Assembly (NCBI GenBank): GCA_914767715.1
Contig: OU612068.1
Span: forward strand, 4,464,001 to 4,528,000
From: Membranipora membranacea
Taxonomy: Eukaryota > Bryozoa > Gymnolaemata > Cheilostomatida > Membraniporidae
Direction: 5' to 3'
Length of the DNA: 64,000 nucleotides
Shown in pieces: positions 27,401 to 42,200 of this stretch (within the stretch, counting starts at the first letter, position 1; each line of letters begins with the position of its first letter). The notes beneath the pieces are model-generated. The model ran no database searches, was not told the DNA's origin, and saw only the letters and a list, made by a program, of their open reading frames with translations. The position numbers and the translations under genes are program-made.

Positions 27401-30400
27401 GAGGCAATCTCATATGTCCATCTTATCGGAATAGAATCTTTGACAGCAATGTATTATCAATCTGACTGTATCTAGTGACACTGGTCGTGCATACGATGTG
27501 TATATATCAGTACCATATTCATCACTTCATATCTGACTATGTCAACATGCTAATGGTTGAAGAACAACACTTAATATTGACATGTAAATTCTCTATTTCT
27601 TTGCTGTGATGTTCTTGCAAATTATACATTTGTCATGCAGCAGCTCAAGTAAGGAAAACCACTGACTACTCTTTTGTGTAAAGTTGGGTCTCAAGGCACA
27701 CTTTGCTAGTTGTCAACTTCAGCATGGTAAATATTTTGCTTGGGATGTGTGAGGGCCAACGAACCCGTGTAAACAAAACATGTGAGCTTATATAGGTCTG
27801 TTTTCACAAGTTCCTCACACTTTGGCTAACCAAGGGTAAACCTACAAAAAAGGCTATTCTGAGCACCAGTCGGTTTCCTTTGCAGCTCTTTGAAATGCTT
27901 ATACACACATTTATTTTCAATTTGCATGGTTCTTTGTAAGTGCAGTGAAACCTCCAGACTTGTGTTTGTTTGTTTTTGTAAGAGATACCCTTAATTATAA
28001 TTTGCTGGACAGTATTATGTTAGCATAGGTCAGCGCTAAGGCCTGCTGGGAAAAAAACCCTGATATAACTGTTTCACAGCATTTGCACTTTCATCCAGCG
28101 CCTTTACTATCGCTCTGGCCCCAAATTACTATGATGGCTATCTCAGAGTTGCTTTACCTCGATCTACTCTGCCTCTGGATCCGAGATGGCGTTGTGTCTT
28201 ACACCGAGTTCCTATACACACTGTGCTCTCCTTCAGTACTGGACATTCTTTACCACCGTTACGGGGCTCCTGGGTGACCAGCCTTGTTCGGGATTTAGCT
28301 CCTAGACCACAGGGCTTACTGCACGCCCCATACTCCTGCCATTCTCCCACCTCACAATCTACAGCTGCAATTAAAAGAAATCATTGATTTATTTTGTGTA
28401 ATATACATACACACTCCAGAATAAAGTATTTTATTCTTTAAAGAGGTAGGAATCGAAGGGGGTGCACGGGGATTAATCATGTGAAGTGACAGGCAAGACC
28501 ATTGGCTGATCAATGTAATTAGAGGCGGAGAATGGCCTTGGTCTCCGCCTCTAACAGCCAGTCCACGTTGCATTCTCAAGTGGTCAAGTGTGTTATATAA
28601 GAAATTGTGATTCGCAGACACCCATAAATAAAGTTGAATAGAAGCTATGATATAGCTATTGTTGTGTTGGCTCATCACACTTGGGATTATAGGGTTTAAT
28701 TACAATGGTCAATTTCAATCTTGACAACGGTATCTAGGCAACCTCTAAAACCAAAAATCATAACGTCAAAATTGACCAATAAGAGCTCGTATATTTTGAA
28801 GCGGATGATTTGAAATCATCGGAACTGGGCAATTTCGTATGACATCAGTCATATTTTCACCACTTTCCAATGCCATTATTGGAATGAAAATTTATTGGGC
28901 ATGTGTATCACACAATTCCGCATCAGCTTGTCTGATTCCCATTAAAAATAATTCACTGCTTCTCCTCTTAATTCCGGAAAAGCAGGAGGAATTTGAATGC
29001 TGCTAACCCCAATTGAATTTGATATGGCTGGCTGATCGCTTTACATTGACTGGCCCTTATATACCGGTCGAGGCACTTTAATAAGTAGACCAATGATGAC
29101 TAAATCCAGGGCACTGAGGTCATCGGACTAAATTTGTCAATTTAAAGTGGCAATTTGTTGAGACATCTAGCTTTTAACTTGGGTAATGTGTGATATTCAT
29201 GTAAATTAAATTATAAATCATGATGAACATGTCCAATAGGGTCCCCAAATCTGTTTGGAGAGAATTGGGCCTAATTGAGGGTGTGCCTTGTTGGTATTAA
29301 GTATCGGTATAGCTAATAACTTGACACAATACTTAATACCCTTTCTATCTAAGAGTCTGCCATCCCCTCAGGTGTGAGCAAAACATAGAGCAACCCTTAG
29401 ATATTGACTTGTATACACACTTCCATTGCCAAGTCCACTCGTGTTACAACAAATTATCTCAAGGTATATGATAACAGTTTGACAAGTTAAACAAATCCAT
29501 AACTAAACATTTTAACATGCAGCATTGTTCTTACAAAAAATATTTTCACAACACTGTTTGACAGTCTGTGGGATTGACAGACATAACTTATTGTCATTTT
29601 CAAAATAACAGTATAGAAGGATATAGGACAAAGTATGATATAATATTGGGCTCAGATTCTAAGAAACCTGCTGCTGAAAAAATTGTCGTTGCAAATGGCG
29701 TTCTAAACATGTTTTGACGCCTTGAAGGTCAAATAAGTCTTCAGTATTTTGAAACATGAATCCCAAATCCTAGACAGGGATTTTCGTTCTCAGGACCTTA
29801 GTTAAGGGTGTGAAACCCCAGATATCAAATAAGATCTACAAATTTTCATGTTGGAACAGATCAGAATTATGTCACTGCCAGTAAATGTGTTCTACACAAT
29901 CTCTGTTTGGAGCCGCATCCATACAAAGAACCGCAGACATGAGGATTAGCCCCAGAAGATAGCGGGATTTAGATAATTTATTTTATGGATAAAACCCTAC
30001 TATGAATAAATTTGGGTGTAACAATTGCTATGGCTGATAAAGATGCTCAAGCCTACATCACTTTGATCTAAAACTAAATCTCTTATCAAATCTTTGGCAG
30101 ACACATGATGCAGTGTGATATTTAAGTCTAATGAGAATGCCCACACTTTTTAGTGTTCACAATGAAATGCCAATCAATTATTGTGTAGGGATTGCGCCCA
30201 ATCAGCCTATTGGATCATCAGCCCATCGAATGTCGATCAATGGATTGTTTACAGTTTGTTACCAGTTTGTGACTGCTGCTTCTAGATTGACAGTTATTAT
30301 GATTATGGTAACAATTTCCTCTGAAACCCACTCATTCATTTGGAGTTGTCTCCTCAAAGTTACTGGATGTCAGCAATCATAATAATATAGCTTTCATTTG

Positions 30401-33400
30401 TCCGCCGCCCCAATAACACAAATTCTCCCGCACCCCCCCTTCGAGGCAGCATTCACTGCTGAGGAACCTGTTGCAGTTTTAATTGTTTGGGTGCAAATTT
30501 ATAAATATAACATAAATAGAGATATTATGTAAATTATTACCAGTAAGTGGTAGCCTTCCTATATGGGTTACTCAATTATATCAATTTAGTAAACTGTCTA
30601 CAGATTGAATAGGAAATTAGTCATTTATAACATAATTGCAGAGCTGGGCCGGGCATTACCATCACTATAATTGCCTAAATTGCTGCTCTTTTCCAATTCT
30701 TTTCATTCACCTGCAGACACAATGCCAATAACCTAAAAGGTTCAAAGCAGGGCAAAGAAAACATTTGCCATATAAGATTGGTGCCTATGCAGGGCGACCA
30801 CAAAGCATTCTAGCAAATACAGGATTCTTTCATTGGACACTATGCAGTCCCTATGATGAAGACCAAGGTACCCAAAATGTTGCAAAGTAAACATGGTTAA
30901 CTAATTTCTGAGCTCCCGGACTATTTCTTTGAAAATGAGAATGACATAATATTGGTGGGTTTTTTCAATGACGTCAATGATGTAATTTGTTCAGAAACAG
31001 CCAGTATTGACCCACAACTGCATGACATGACCTAATGTTCGTTCAAAACACTCTCGCTACGACAGCCTTAAGGTCTAGACGCTGTATGTTTAGATTTAAA
31101 GCTTTAGTGAACCTGAAAACCTAGCAACAAATATCTTAAACAATACAATTATCATTTTCTCTAAGCTTAAATATTTTTGTTTCATTAAAGCAACTAATTA
31201 GGCTACACTGGTCCATTCAAGAGTGTTAAAATAATAGCTCGATACTGTATATAAAAAAACTCCTAATCCAAATTTCAATTGTTGAAGTTCATCATAATGC
31301 TGCAGTGCACGCAATGTATTGGCAACAACGCAAAAACACCCTTACTACGCTGTCAAGTAGTTCTGAGAGCAGATAACCCTGTGAGAAAATCATAACTTGA
31401 TATTGAGGGAAGAATTTAGAAGAGTTTCCGGCTGCTAGGTAATGAAGTTGCCATCAGCAGTGATATAAGGAGTCTTTCTATTAGAATGGGGCACTGATTT
31501 TTGTATTAACTTTCAAATTAGCATGACATGAGTTTTGCAGAATGTGCACCGAAAATCAGAGAAGGCCCAAAAAGAGCGATGCAATGCACCCCTCATTATT
31601 TGGTGTAATCCAAGAAAATGCTCCCATTGAGCCACCAAACAATAAGTGCTCACAATAATTGCTGTGTAATAAGGCAAGGTAAGCCAAGGCGGCTACAATA
31701 GATGTTATTCTGTCATGTAATTCCATTCATGAAGGCTAGATAATGAAGTGTGAATGGACTAAGGCCAGTTAGTGAGGGAAGCAGCGTTATCTGAATCTGA
31801 TATCATAAAGATTAAGTAAGATATCAAGCATGCCGCAACAAAGATTCGCCAGTTCCCATATTTTCAGAGCCAACACAATATTACGTAACAAACAGGGCCA
31901 GCGCTGTTTATATTCATAGTATGAGTTCTCGTATCTTTGGCAGATCGATTTCCATCAATGAGCTTGCTTCATTCACTGAGATTTTGATGGGACATTGACA
32001 AAATCCTAGGAGCATCAAGTTAGGTCAATGTCTAGACACCAGGTTAATCCCATAACTTAGCATTTATACCCTACAAGGCAAACAGGTACTTGAAATGTAG
32101 GAGTTTGCAGTGATATGGCTACGTTACACATGCACTATTAGTAATCGATAATCAAAGTTTACAGGGTTAGAATGGGTTATGTAACATTATACTCTATCTG
32201 TTTGAGAGTTGGTGCACCTCTATAATAAGGACAAGTGTGTGCTCAACAGAGCCCCTAGCAGTGTTAGCAAGCGAGCAACCCCTTGACTGATATCAGCTGA
32301 TGTGATCACCGCATCAGTGACAATTGATAGCAAGTTCTATACATCTGCATTCAGTGTCCACAAGTGATAGCAGGTTCTCTCGAATCCCTATCAATGCTTA
32401 TGTGCAAACAAATTGTGTTCTCTGTCCACAGCGAATTTGCACGCAAAATTAATTCAATTTATTTGTTAATTATATATGGAGTGGAATTGGCGTTTGCAGA
32501 GATGAAATCAGTATAATTGACTTTATGCACATGTGTCATTGCTATTTAATTCGTCAAATGTACTTCAAACTTAAACGACATCAGCTGGTTGGCATAGTAA
32601 GCTGTGTCGGATGAACAAGAGATGTTTCACAAACATAGAGATTAGACAATAGTTTAATTTTGTCAATGACATTAAAACCTCTGCTTCTCAGACCTATTAA
32701 ATTCTTTTAAGATGTCAGGGATTAGCGTAGACATTACTGTTGCTGTTGGATATACCATGGCAGATCCTCAAAAACACTCTTGTAACCTTCAAGAAATTTG
32801 CATAATATTCTATTCTAAGAGTTTTGCAGATTTGCAGCCTCCGAGTGGATTTTGCGTTTGAAATAACTGGTTGTTAGAGTTTGAAAGCCTTGTTCACCTA
32901 GGTGACGGCATGATGAGTAGCAATCAACTTTATCTAGAGGATCATAATCGCATGCTGACTATCCGGTAGCCGTGTCTCTACTATATTAGAGTGTTATGCC
33001 ATGGCAATGAGCTGTATACAGTTAATTAGTATAATGCGTGAGTAGGGTGCTAGGCAAGCCACTCGAAGGTATCAAAATCTACGTTACGCATCAGGTTGGC
33101 CTTTCTCAAAGATTGAATAACATTGTGTAATATTATCCATTTTGGTCACAGTCTATTATTTTTAGACAGTTGGTAATATCCGTTAGACTTGGTGATGCAT
33201 CACACTGCAGCGTTGGCCCATGGTTTGTCACCTGCACTGGTTATTTATTATACCAGATAAAAGATTAGGTATGAAAATGTTGCATGTGTGTGTAAACTCC
33301 TGATAGATATTACGAGCATAGTAGCCAAATAATCATGCCGAGACTATGACTGAACGTTCAGTCGGGCACTAAAACCATAAAGCTGGCGGATATATACCTG

Positions 33401-34492
33401 GCAATGATGCTCAAATTGTAAAGATTACATATATCAAGTGTTTCATGACCTAAAAACTTTTACAATATTGCTCATTGTAGTATAAGATTGATAATATTCT
33501 GCCTGTTTAATGAATCTTTTTATAAGTGATGCTCTTACACGCTCTTGAATCTGCCAGGCACATCGGAAGAGGATGGCCCCGAGCATTCATACAGGCTGGT
33601 TATAGCCCCTGTTTATTGTTAGATTACACACACAATTTTCCAATTAAAATAACACAAGTTGATGGCACAGTGCCTAATAAATATACTATAATGAAATTGA
33701 AATTATTATGCATAGTATAGTATCAGCAGAGTGCAGCAAATTAAAAATACAATCGAGTAATTAGAGTAGACCGTAGATGGTGGAACCGACCGTACGACGG
33801 CTTATGGTCATAGACCCGATATGCATGTTACGTATTGATATTTTCTGTATGTGAACTACTCTGAAATTCTTGAATTGTTAGTGTTTCATGTATTGTGTTT
33901 CCTTATACTTTATGGTCCGTGTTGCACTTTCCTAAGGGTTCTTGTTACTGTTCTGCAGACCACCAAAGAGCCCGGTGTGAAATTTTAGCGCAAATCCAAA
34001 TAAACAGCGAAGAAAATTGGATTACATCAAATTTGTATGCAATACCCCCAGAAATGGCGTAAATGTTTATGTAAGGCTATTAGCTGCATCAGGTTAAGGT
34101 ATCTCAAATGACACGAAACCTTGCTCGCATGCCGAAACAATTATACCTGAAGCTGATGAAGATAATTTCCTCATCAAAATTTCATGTAAAAAATATTTCC
34201 TACCTTGGCATTCAACAGAATAATCCTCACAGCAATCATTCATGTCCAGACATCCCTCGTCACAGAAGCAGCGGTTGTTTGCTGCCGTTTTACCTCCCAT
34301 CCTGGGACCTGTACTATAACAAGAACTGTCTCTGCCATCGCAGCACATCGACGCACAACCCTTCTGTAGAGGCTGATTTTTCTTAGTCCACCATATCTGG
34401 TTCTGTTTTGTTTTTGATGACACAGCGCTGGCAGAGTATACGCAGCACATTGTAATGAGAAAAAACAACGAATATAAATTTACAGATTCCAT
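24447..34492 (-). CDS. SBSPON: Secreted somatomedin-B / thrombospondin type-1 protein, SBSPON-like
   Basis: Four exons join in frame to 303 aa: 34492-34204, 28364-28158, 25112-24986, 24735-24447. The start ATG is followed by a signal peptide (about 1-25, NLYSLFFLITMCCVYSASA). Residues 46-95 are a somatomedin-B domain with ten cysteines, including the CCDGRDSSC element, and CFCDEGC and DCCEDY. Exon 2 is a thrombospondin type-1 repeat (WQEYGACSKPCGLG, later RTR). Exons 3-4 form the family's C-terminal region (YCAIFEITS, ICVECQSKAMD, HGCHGWW). Domain order and length (human about 264 aa) match SBSPON, an extracellular-matrix protein of poorly known function. An ATG 129 bases upstream in the same frame is less likely because it would bury the signal peptide. 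Head-to-head with SBDS. Confidence 0.87.
25113..28157 (-). other. Intron 2 of the SBSPON-like gene
   Basis: About 3 kb. An 11-bp inverted pair AATTGAAGAGC (25421-25431) and GCTCTTCAATT (25525-25535) could form a long-loop hairpin. No exon or recognisable transposon was seen. Confidence 0.5.
28365..34203 (-). other. Intron 1 of the SBSPON-like gene
   Basis: About 5.8 kb of AT-rich sequence, the longest intron in the window. Apart from a short perfect hairpin at 28519-28554 it shows no exon, RNA gene or clear mobile element on either strand. Confidence 0.5.
28519..28554. repeat. Perfect 13-bp-arm hairpin
   Basis: TTAGAGGCGGAGA and its exact reverse complement TCTCCGCCTCTAA are separated by 10 bases. 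It is GC-rich against an AT-rich intron. Confidence 0.7.
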
Positions 34493-36270
34493 ATTGAGCT
34501 CTGTAGGTAAGTCTTTCGATGTCACTGAAGTTCTCCTAGCAAGTGCTGGCAGCTTCAAGATTTTATCCTGTGAGATGAGAGACTGGCTACACCAAACCCT
34601 ATCAATCCTGACCCTAAACAACCTCTGCTACATGATATTATCATCATCATCAAATAATGCGTAAAACACAGGAGTGGGAGGTGCTAGCTAAGCTGCAAGC
34701 AGGGCCCTCATTCTCATTGGCTAATCCCAGCCTCTGCTAGGGCCCTTTGTATTAATTTTCTAGAAGGAGTTATTGTTAGCCAAACAATCTTCTAATTAAT
34801 ATAATGTCAAATGCAGATAGCTGTATTTGAAACAAAAACAAATTCCAAAGATGTTATAAAAAATAAATTTCATACAAGTGCATGCATCTCATAATAATTG
34901 AAATGAGCAAAACGGTCCTTGAGACATTCACCTGTGGCAGTCAGGGTTAACATGAACAATTATTTATACATTACATCGACTGTGTTCTCTCTCAGAAAAT
35001 TTATTCAGGCACACAAAGTGAGAATTTCAAAGTTAAATTTAATCCTGCAAGACTTAACAAGGTTCAACAGGTGCATTAGCTGAGTGTATATTATAAGGGA
35101 CAGCCGAAGGGCAGAGTTCATTCACAAAGCAGCTTAGCTGTGGAAATCTATGTATATTAGAGGCTTCGTAGGTGAGCCTGTGTAATAAAGTACACTGAGA
35201 ATCAATAGAAGGTGCAGCAGTGTCCTTATATCTGGCAGAGCGGAAATCCATTTTACCTCATGCTGACTAAATCAGTTTAAAGCAATAATTTACTGATTAC
35301 TCTTTAGAAATCTGGCCAAGTCAGTCGATGAATCAACTCCCCTATAGCCTGGTGGCCTACCCTACTTATTATACTGTGTCAATTAAGTATTATCCAGTCC
35401 GTGAGAAAAAAAGAGCTGATTACAATTAGGATAAAGCTTACAACAGTTCGCTCAGTACTGTTCCACTTGTAATTTCAGCTTGGCATGAAAAAGAAAAAAA
35501 TGACGCTATTTCCTATATAACACTTTATTGTCATCTTTGCCAATATTTTTTTTCCTGGAATATAACATAAAGAGCCCTGTCTTGCTATAATTGGTTACCA
35601 TATCCATCCAGTTGTCACTTCTTGAATCAAAAGTAATTAAAAATATTTCATCAAACATTAATGCTCTAAACTGCATTGCAAATAGACTCAACATTCCCGC
35701 AAAATGTTAAAGACGAATGGTCAGACAACCATGGTGTGAACAAAGATCCTGTTGTTAATGATTATCTTTTTTTACCGTTGAGATTTCTTGCTGTTAAAGA
35801 GCCACCTGATACAGGGTACAAAGCCAGAAAGATTGAAAAAAAGGGTTCATGAGACATGAGGCTTTGTGTGGTCAGACCAGAGCAGAGCAGGAGCTGACAT
35901 CTGGGCATACTGAATGATAATGCAATAATGATAATATGTTTTGCTGACACAAATGACCCCTCTCTGCATTCCTGGTAAATCAATGAACTTTTGTAGCAGT
36001 AGTTCATTGCTGCTGTTATGAGGGAGTTCTTATATGATTCGATGACAGTTCACATCTTAGAAATCTCAGTGAAAACCCATAGAAAGCCTTCTTATGATGT
36101 AGTATTCCTTTCCACTCTTTCATTTGGAGGCACTAAAGCATTCAGTTTATAATTCAGCTCTATTCTCACTCAAGCACAGCATAACCTAGCGTCACAATCC
36201 GAATATAGAGTTAAGAGATAAACTAATAATAAAAAAGCATTTACATGATTTTTCACAAAATCTCATAGAT
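34493..36270. promoter_or_regulatory. Divergent intergenic region, SBSPON-like and SBDS
   Basis: 1.78 kb separates two start codons facing away from each other, so both promoters should lie here. No TATA box or other element could be assigned with confidence. Short AGGGCCCT motifs near 34702 and 34737 are the only notable words. Confidence 0.4.
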
Positions 36271-39200
36271 ATGTCATCAATCTTCACCCCAACCAACCAA
36301 AAGAGACTAACAAATGTCGCCATAGTAAGAATAAAGAAGGCTGGGAAGAGATTTGAGATTGCCTGCTATCCCAACAAAGTGACTGCATGGAGAGATAAGA
36401 TGTAAATGCCATTTGTTAGTTAGTCTAGTCTTTTAGTTTCACTTATTTATTATTTATTTGCTTGACCAGCCAGTCAGTGAGTAACCAGGTCAGTTGTGGC
36501 AGTATACAAATTGAGATTGTACTTAGCCAGTTATTGACTTTCGTTTGACTGGTAAATGATGTTGCATTGGGTGAATGAGTGGTGCTGAGAGTGAGTGCAG
36601 CTCACATGAATGAATTGAAGTTTATACCATGCCCTTGATTGATGATGATGTAGTTCCTTCTTCATACAATAACAATGTATCCATCAAAGACATTTATGCC
36701 AACCAAAACCAATTTTTCGCGCTTGGTAGTGGAGGAGTAGGATACTCTGGGGAAAAGAGGGGAGTTGTGGTTGATTAGCAAGGACATGTGTGAACATGTA
36801 AGTGATAACATTTTGCTAACTGCGAACAATGAATGAAGCCATTGCTATGTTTTCAGCGAGAAGGACATCGATGAAGTGTTACAGACCCACACAGTCTTTG
36901 GTAATGTTTCCAAAGGTCAAATCGCCAAGACAGAAGATCTAAAGAGAGCCTTCTCTACAGAAGATCACAATGAAATCTGTCTACAGGTAAACTAGCATTA
37001 TGTCACATCCATCGAGAGATTAAATGGCTCTGTGAAAGTGTCATAGAGCATGGAAAAGACTAGGCCCAAACTCTGATGATAGGCCCTTATTTGGTAGCAT
37101 ATTTTGTTACTAATTTGAATTGAAATTATAAAGATCCAAAATGCAAAAAACAACCCAATATATTACATGCCCACAAAGTAGGGAAAAAACTGTTACACCT
37201 GTAGGCCACTCATAGTGGTACTCAAGTATCTAAGAGGCAAAATTAACCTATATAATGAGAAAAATCATCCTGGCCCAACACATAACCAAAATAACACACT
37301 CTATTTTCCAGAAGGTTTTTTGTTGAGCTTGTCCAGCTAATTTGATAACTGAATTATTGCATATTACATGTGAGTGACCCACAGTGACTAGGTTTCTCCC
37401 TTGCGGTGTCGGCAAAGAGGTATGGTGTGAAAGCGCCAATTATATGATGTTAACTCTTACATAGTAAATCTAATAACAGAAAATTACTTCTGAAAGGCAC
37501 TATTTTAATATTGCAATTATTCTCTACTAAAAATATTTACATTTAACTAAGTCTGTGTCAAATGCTCTATACCAAATGCATTGGATGATGCAATGCTTTG
37601 CACTTCCATTTTGACCTCTTTATACAACGGAAACAGCAATTACCAATATTTGAGACGTTAAAGACCTCCAAGCATCGCCCACTCTCTCCATTTCAATGCA
37701 ACTCGATCCACTCCTCAATTTAAATTGGTCGAAGGGACTGAGGAATTAATTGATGAGGGATGCTGCTGAGTGAAAGTGTGAGAGTTTTATGCCCGGGTTT
37801 TAATAGATATAATATTTCAATAGTTCTAAAATCTTATGAGCTTTCTCTCTAATTACACTTTTGAGGCCCAATATAATCTGACACGATGATAACGCCCCAG
37901 TCTATCACCACCTGAGATTTTAGTGAATGGTTGTGATTATTATTGTTACTCGTTTGCCTGTCACCTGAATCTGTGGTTTCATATTCTGCCAAGTTCTCAA
38001 GGTTGTAACTCGCTAATTATAAAGCTTTTTGTGTTAATTTGTTGAAAAATATTCTAGCCATTTATGCCTGCAAACCAAAGAAAACATTGAGAACAAGGAA
38101 AGGCATAGATATTTGGTGTCTTCTGTCTGTTTTTAAACTACCTGGGTAGCTTAATTTGCTTATCATGAAACACTAATTCCTGCGGTTTTATTAAGAAATG
38201 ATATTTATACACTTATCTTGCTTGGAGCCTATTGAATTTTAATCAAAGACATGAGTCAAATGATACCACCACAAGGGATTAATACTGTTATTAACAAACT
38301 AATAGAACTCAAAGTGACCAGCAAAACAAAGATTTACTGTTTTTGAAACATGAACATCAAAGAGAACTGTTGAAATATTGGGTACATATTGGAACATTCT
38401 TACTCTCCACTTCAGAGGCGACCCCACACATACTTTATTGGTACAGCCATGATGCTGACTGTTGACAAACACACCATATTGAGTTGCACTGGAATACCAG
38501 ACAAACTCTGCTATAGTAGCAGTATGTATGTTTCGGCTCCTGTAGGCCTCTGTCTCTGGTCGTAAGATAACAGTCTCCCCCTATTCTATGTGCGGACAAT
38601 GACACATACAACTATTACTCATTTGTCCTATATGGTATCAGCTTAGCTGCACCCTAAACCTGACTACATAAATATTTTTATGATGTGCAATTATCGCCCT
38701 AATTATTTGATGGTAATAAGATAATTTGGGTATAAGTAGTGACCTTTTTTTGGTTATATTCTAAAATGTCTGCATACTTTTACAGCAAAAGAAAAAACGT
38801 GTGGGCCACAAACCTTTATCATGTTTCGGTGGGGTTCTAATTTTTCCACAAATCAAATCTATTTCACAACCCAGTGGAGAGGAAGCACAGTAAAATTAGT
38901 CATTTAAAAGTGGTCATTTAAAATGTGGTTATAACTTGCTCATCACAGAGAGGAATTTAAAAATGAAAAGGACATAGTTTCATTGCTCAGTAATGTAATA
39001 ATTGCTCTCTGTTGCATATAATTTAAGGTGCCTGGCGCTGTTCGAGCATACCCATTATGCATTCCAATTTATGCATTAAGTTTTTCGCATTTTACAACGC
39101 ATTTCATGTATTTATGCAATCATTTTACAGATATTGGCTAAGGGAGAGTTGCAAGTGACGGAAAAGGAGAGGGGTGCTAACAACGAGGCTCTGTTTAGAG

Positions 39201-42200
39201 ATATAGCGACGATAGTGGCTGATAAATGTGTGAATCCCACCACTAAGCGCCCTTACACAGTTACATTGATAGAGAACGCAATGAGAGATGCACACTACTC
39301 ACTAAAACCCAGCAAAACAGCTAAACAACAGGTATCTTACAACTTACTGAGAAAATTAAATCTAGGGAAAGATGATGAAGAAACCAATAAAGCATAGACC
39401 ACCTGGTGGTCGACTAGAAAATATCTGATCCAATTTGCCCGCAGTCCGGTCATTCCCAATCTACTGTTGAGCTGCCGGCAAATTGGATCATGCTTCATCT
39501 ATGGTTTGACTGGATCTTAAAAGTGTGTCCCTAAGCTGGGCAATGAAACTTGATCAGGACGTCTCCTTTGATTGGATCTAAGAGCCCAGTGTATACCATC
39601 AAGTAGGGATATAACTCGAAGGCAGTGTAGCAACAAGGTGTAACAGGGTTACTCCTTGGTAGCAAGGTTGTTTCGCTGACCAAGTTTGGAAAACTATACT
39701 GAAGTTCAATGAATGTGTGGAATTGTAATATAAATATTGTCACACTTTTATCGAACTGATTTTTGACTGAATATGATTTGGCAAACTGATGTTCTGAAAA
39801 CACCGCCTTTTTCTAAGGCATCAGTTATTTTAAATTGACAATTTTTGGGAGGTCATCAGCTGCTAGCATGCTGGTGAATAAACATTGAAGTCCTGTCACT
39901 GACTTAGAGAATGTTTGGATGCAAATTGCAAATCTTTTCATCATATAGTCGGGCAATATACTTGTAAGGGCTCTGTTATGGCTTATAAAAGCCAACAGGG
40001 TCAGAAACATAAAGGCTAAAGGTCTGTATCAGGCTTTCTTGTGTCCACAAAATGAAGGAAACTACTTGAAATTTGGTGACTGATATGTCCACATTAGGAA
40101 TTTAAAGTGGCTCACTTGTGAAATCTTGGCCCAGTTAGATTAGCAATTTGTGTTGGGGATGAAAGATGAGTCATCATTCATCCCTTTTCTACTTCTATTG
40201 TGTCTGATTCAAGGTGTAACCATTGGTCATCGACAGCAATGCAATGATAAAGGAATCGAAAGCAAAACCCTGACCATTGACATTATTGAACAGTATTTAG
40301 CTGCAAACCATACCAATAATTTGACACCGGGAGGTTTGGATCATCGGCATCTGGAGTTACAAGCATGTCCAGTATGATACTGGACATGCTTGTAACTCCA
40401 GATGTAACATGGATGCTCATTCTCTCTTTTAATGCTATAATGAAATACCAACTGATAAGCTGACATACGAAAAGAAGATAATCAAATTTTTGTAGGACAA
40501 ATAAATGGAGTTCCTATTCCTCTAACTTTTTATGGTCCCAAAACTCCATCATTAGCGGAATTTTGGCACTATGCCAACAAAGTGATAACAGGAGTACAGT
40601 TATTGAAGTTATTGAGTTAGAAAATGGTGAAGTCCTCCCTTTGAAGCTTACTACATATATAGCAATATACAAGTGAAGTGACACTGTTCGATATCAGATG
40701 AAACCGCCTCAAAACATGAGGGCCAATGCTCACAAATTACAGCTTTTAAAATTTTATAGTGGAGTTAAAGGACTGCTATTTAGAGCAAATTAAAGCTTCT
40801 GTCTGCTTTCTCAACAGTGTCAGACAATACATTGTACTATTACCCATTTCCGCTGTTCCATCAGACAACATTATCAGAAGATTTATCTCTGGGTCCATCT
40901 CACTATCTATAATTACAAAGCTTTGTTTCGTCCCTGAAATTAGAAAGCTAAGCATGCTATCGTTTGAAGACACTGCGCTTGTGGCACTTAACTTCGCTGT
41001 AGTGACATCTTTGTTCTCAATAATCACAGCTACGATTCTGCCAAACTTAGTGTTCATTTTGATTTTATACGACACTTTAGGGACAGAGTAACCCCAAACG
41101 GCCTTGAAAATCAATTGAATAGATTTGCATTTTTGATTTGGATTTTCCTCGATTTATTCTCTCACCTGGACTGAACACATCACGCCATGTTTAGCACGTT
41201 GTAGACGGATTAGTTGTAACAACATCTTCCAAACCGGCTCTAAAAAGAAAAGAATAACTCTCTGATATTTGAAACTGTGACTGTTATTTGTTGGCAAAGT
41301 AACAATGAAACCACAAACAAAAAAGTAAACAAATCAGTTGTCAAAAGTGGCATGTGTAAATTCTAACTGCTTTCTTGTTGGGAGAATTATTGTAATCAAA
41401 ACTGGCCTTCGGGTTAATCCAGTCTGCAAAGTTCATCGCAGGTTGGCAGCTTATGAGTCATTACTGCTGTTCTATAATCTCTTTCTGTTATCCCATTCTA
41501 AAAAACCAGAGACATAGTTTAGAACAAACACCTCTGTCATTTATGGGAAGTTTATTGTTGGTGCAAATTATTTAATTATGTAATCTTGTGGAAGCACACA
41601 GATGTTTTATGTCTGAATGATGAGGGGTTTACCAAAGTTTCTGAGTTTGATGTATTTATGATTGACTTTGTGGAGAGGTATATTATTTTTAGAATTTTCC
41701 ATCTGCAATGAAATTGAACCTTGATTCTGCTTGTCCCTCTTCTGATGGGAAACCAAAGATAAAAGTAACACTAGTCACAGACGCAAATAATAAGAACTGC
41801 CCAATATCACATCAAATCTGCCTTATTTGATAGAATGTAGTTCTGTATGAATAATATTTGTGTTTATTTTACAGGCACTGGATGTTATTAGAAAACTGAA
41901 AGAGTTGGGACAGCTACAAATTGAGAGAGCAGAAATGAAGCTAAGGATATCTCTACCTGGTAATTTATAAAGCTCTGGTTAACCAACTCTGATGTGAATT
42001 TCTTTTCAAGTTTATTCCGTAAACATATAGATACTATGTATATGTTTATGGTTTATTCACCTCAGTAGATCAATCATGTAAAGAGTAAATACACGTTAGG
42101 AGAATCATATCGTGGCAATGAACCCTCACAGGAGAGACTGTCACTGCTGAGACAGACACTGAAATCCGGTAATCAGTCACTGCAAACATTCAAATTTGAA

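Noticed and set aside
34493-34621. Upstream ATG for the SBSPON-like gene
   Set aside because: It adds 43 residues ahead of a clear signal peptide, so the ATG at 34492 is preferred.
40759-41091. 110-codon + strand frame rich in hydrophobic residues
   Set aside because: It is opposite a longer, more soluble minus frame; the composition is what the antisense of such a frame would give, and there is no motif.
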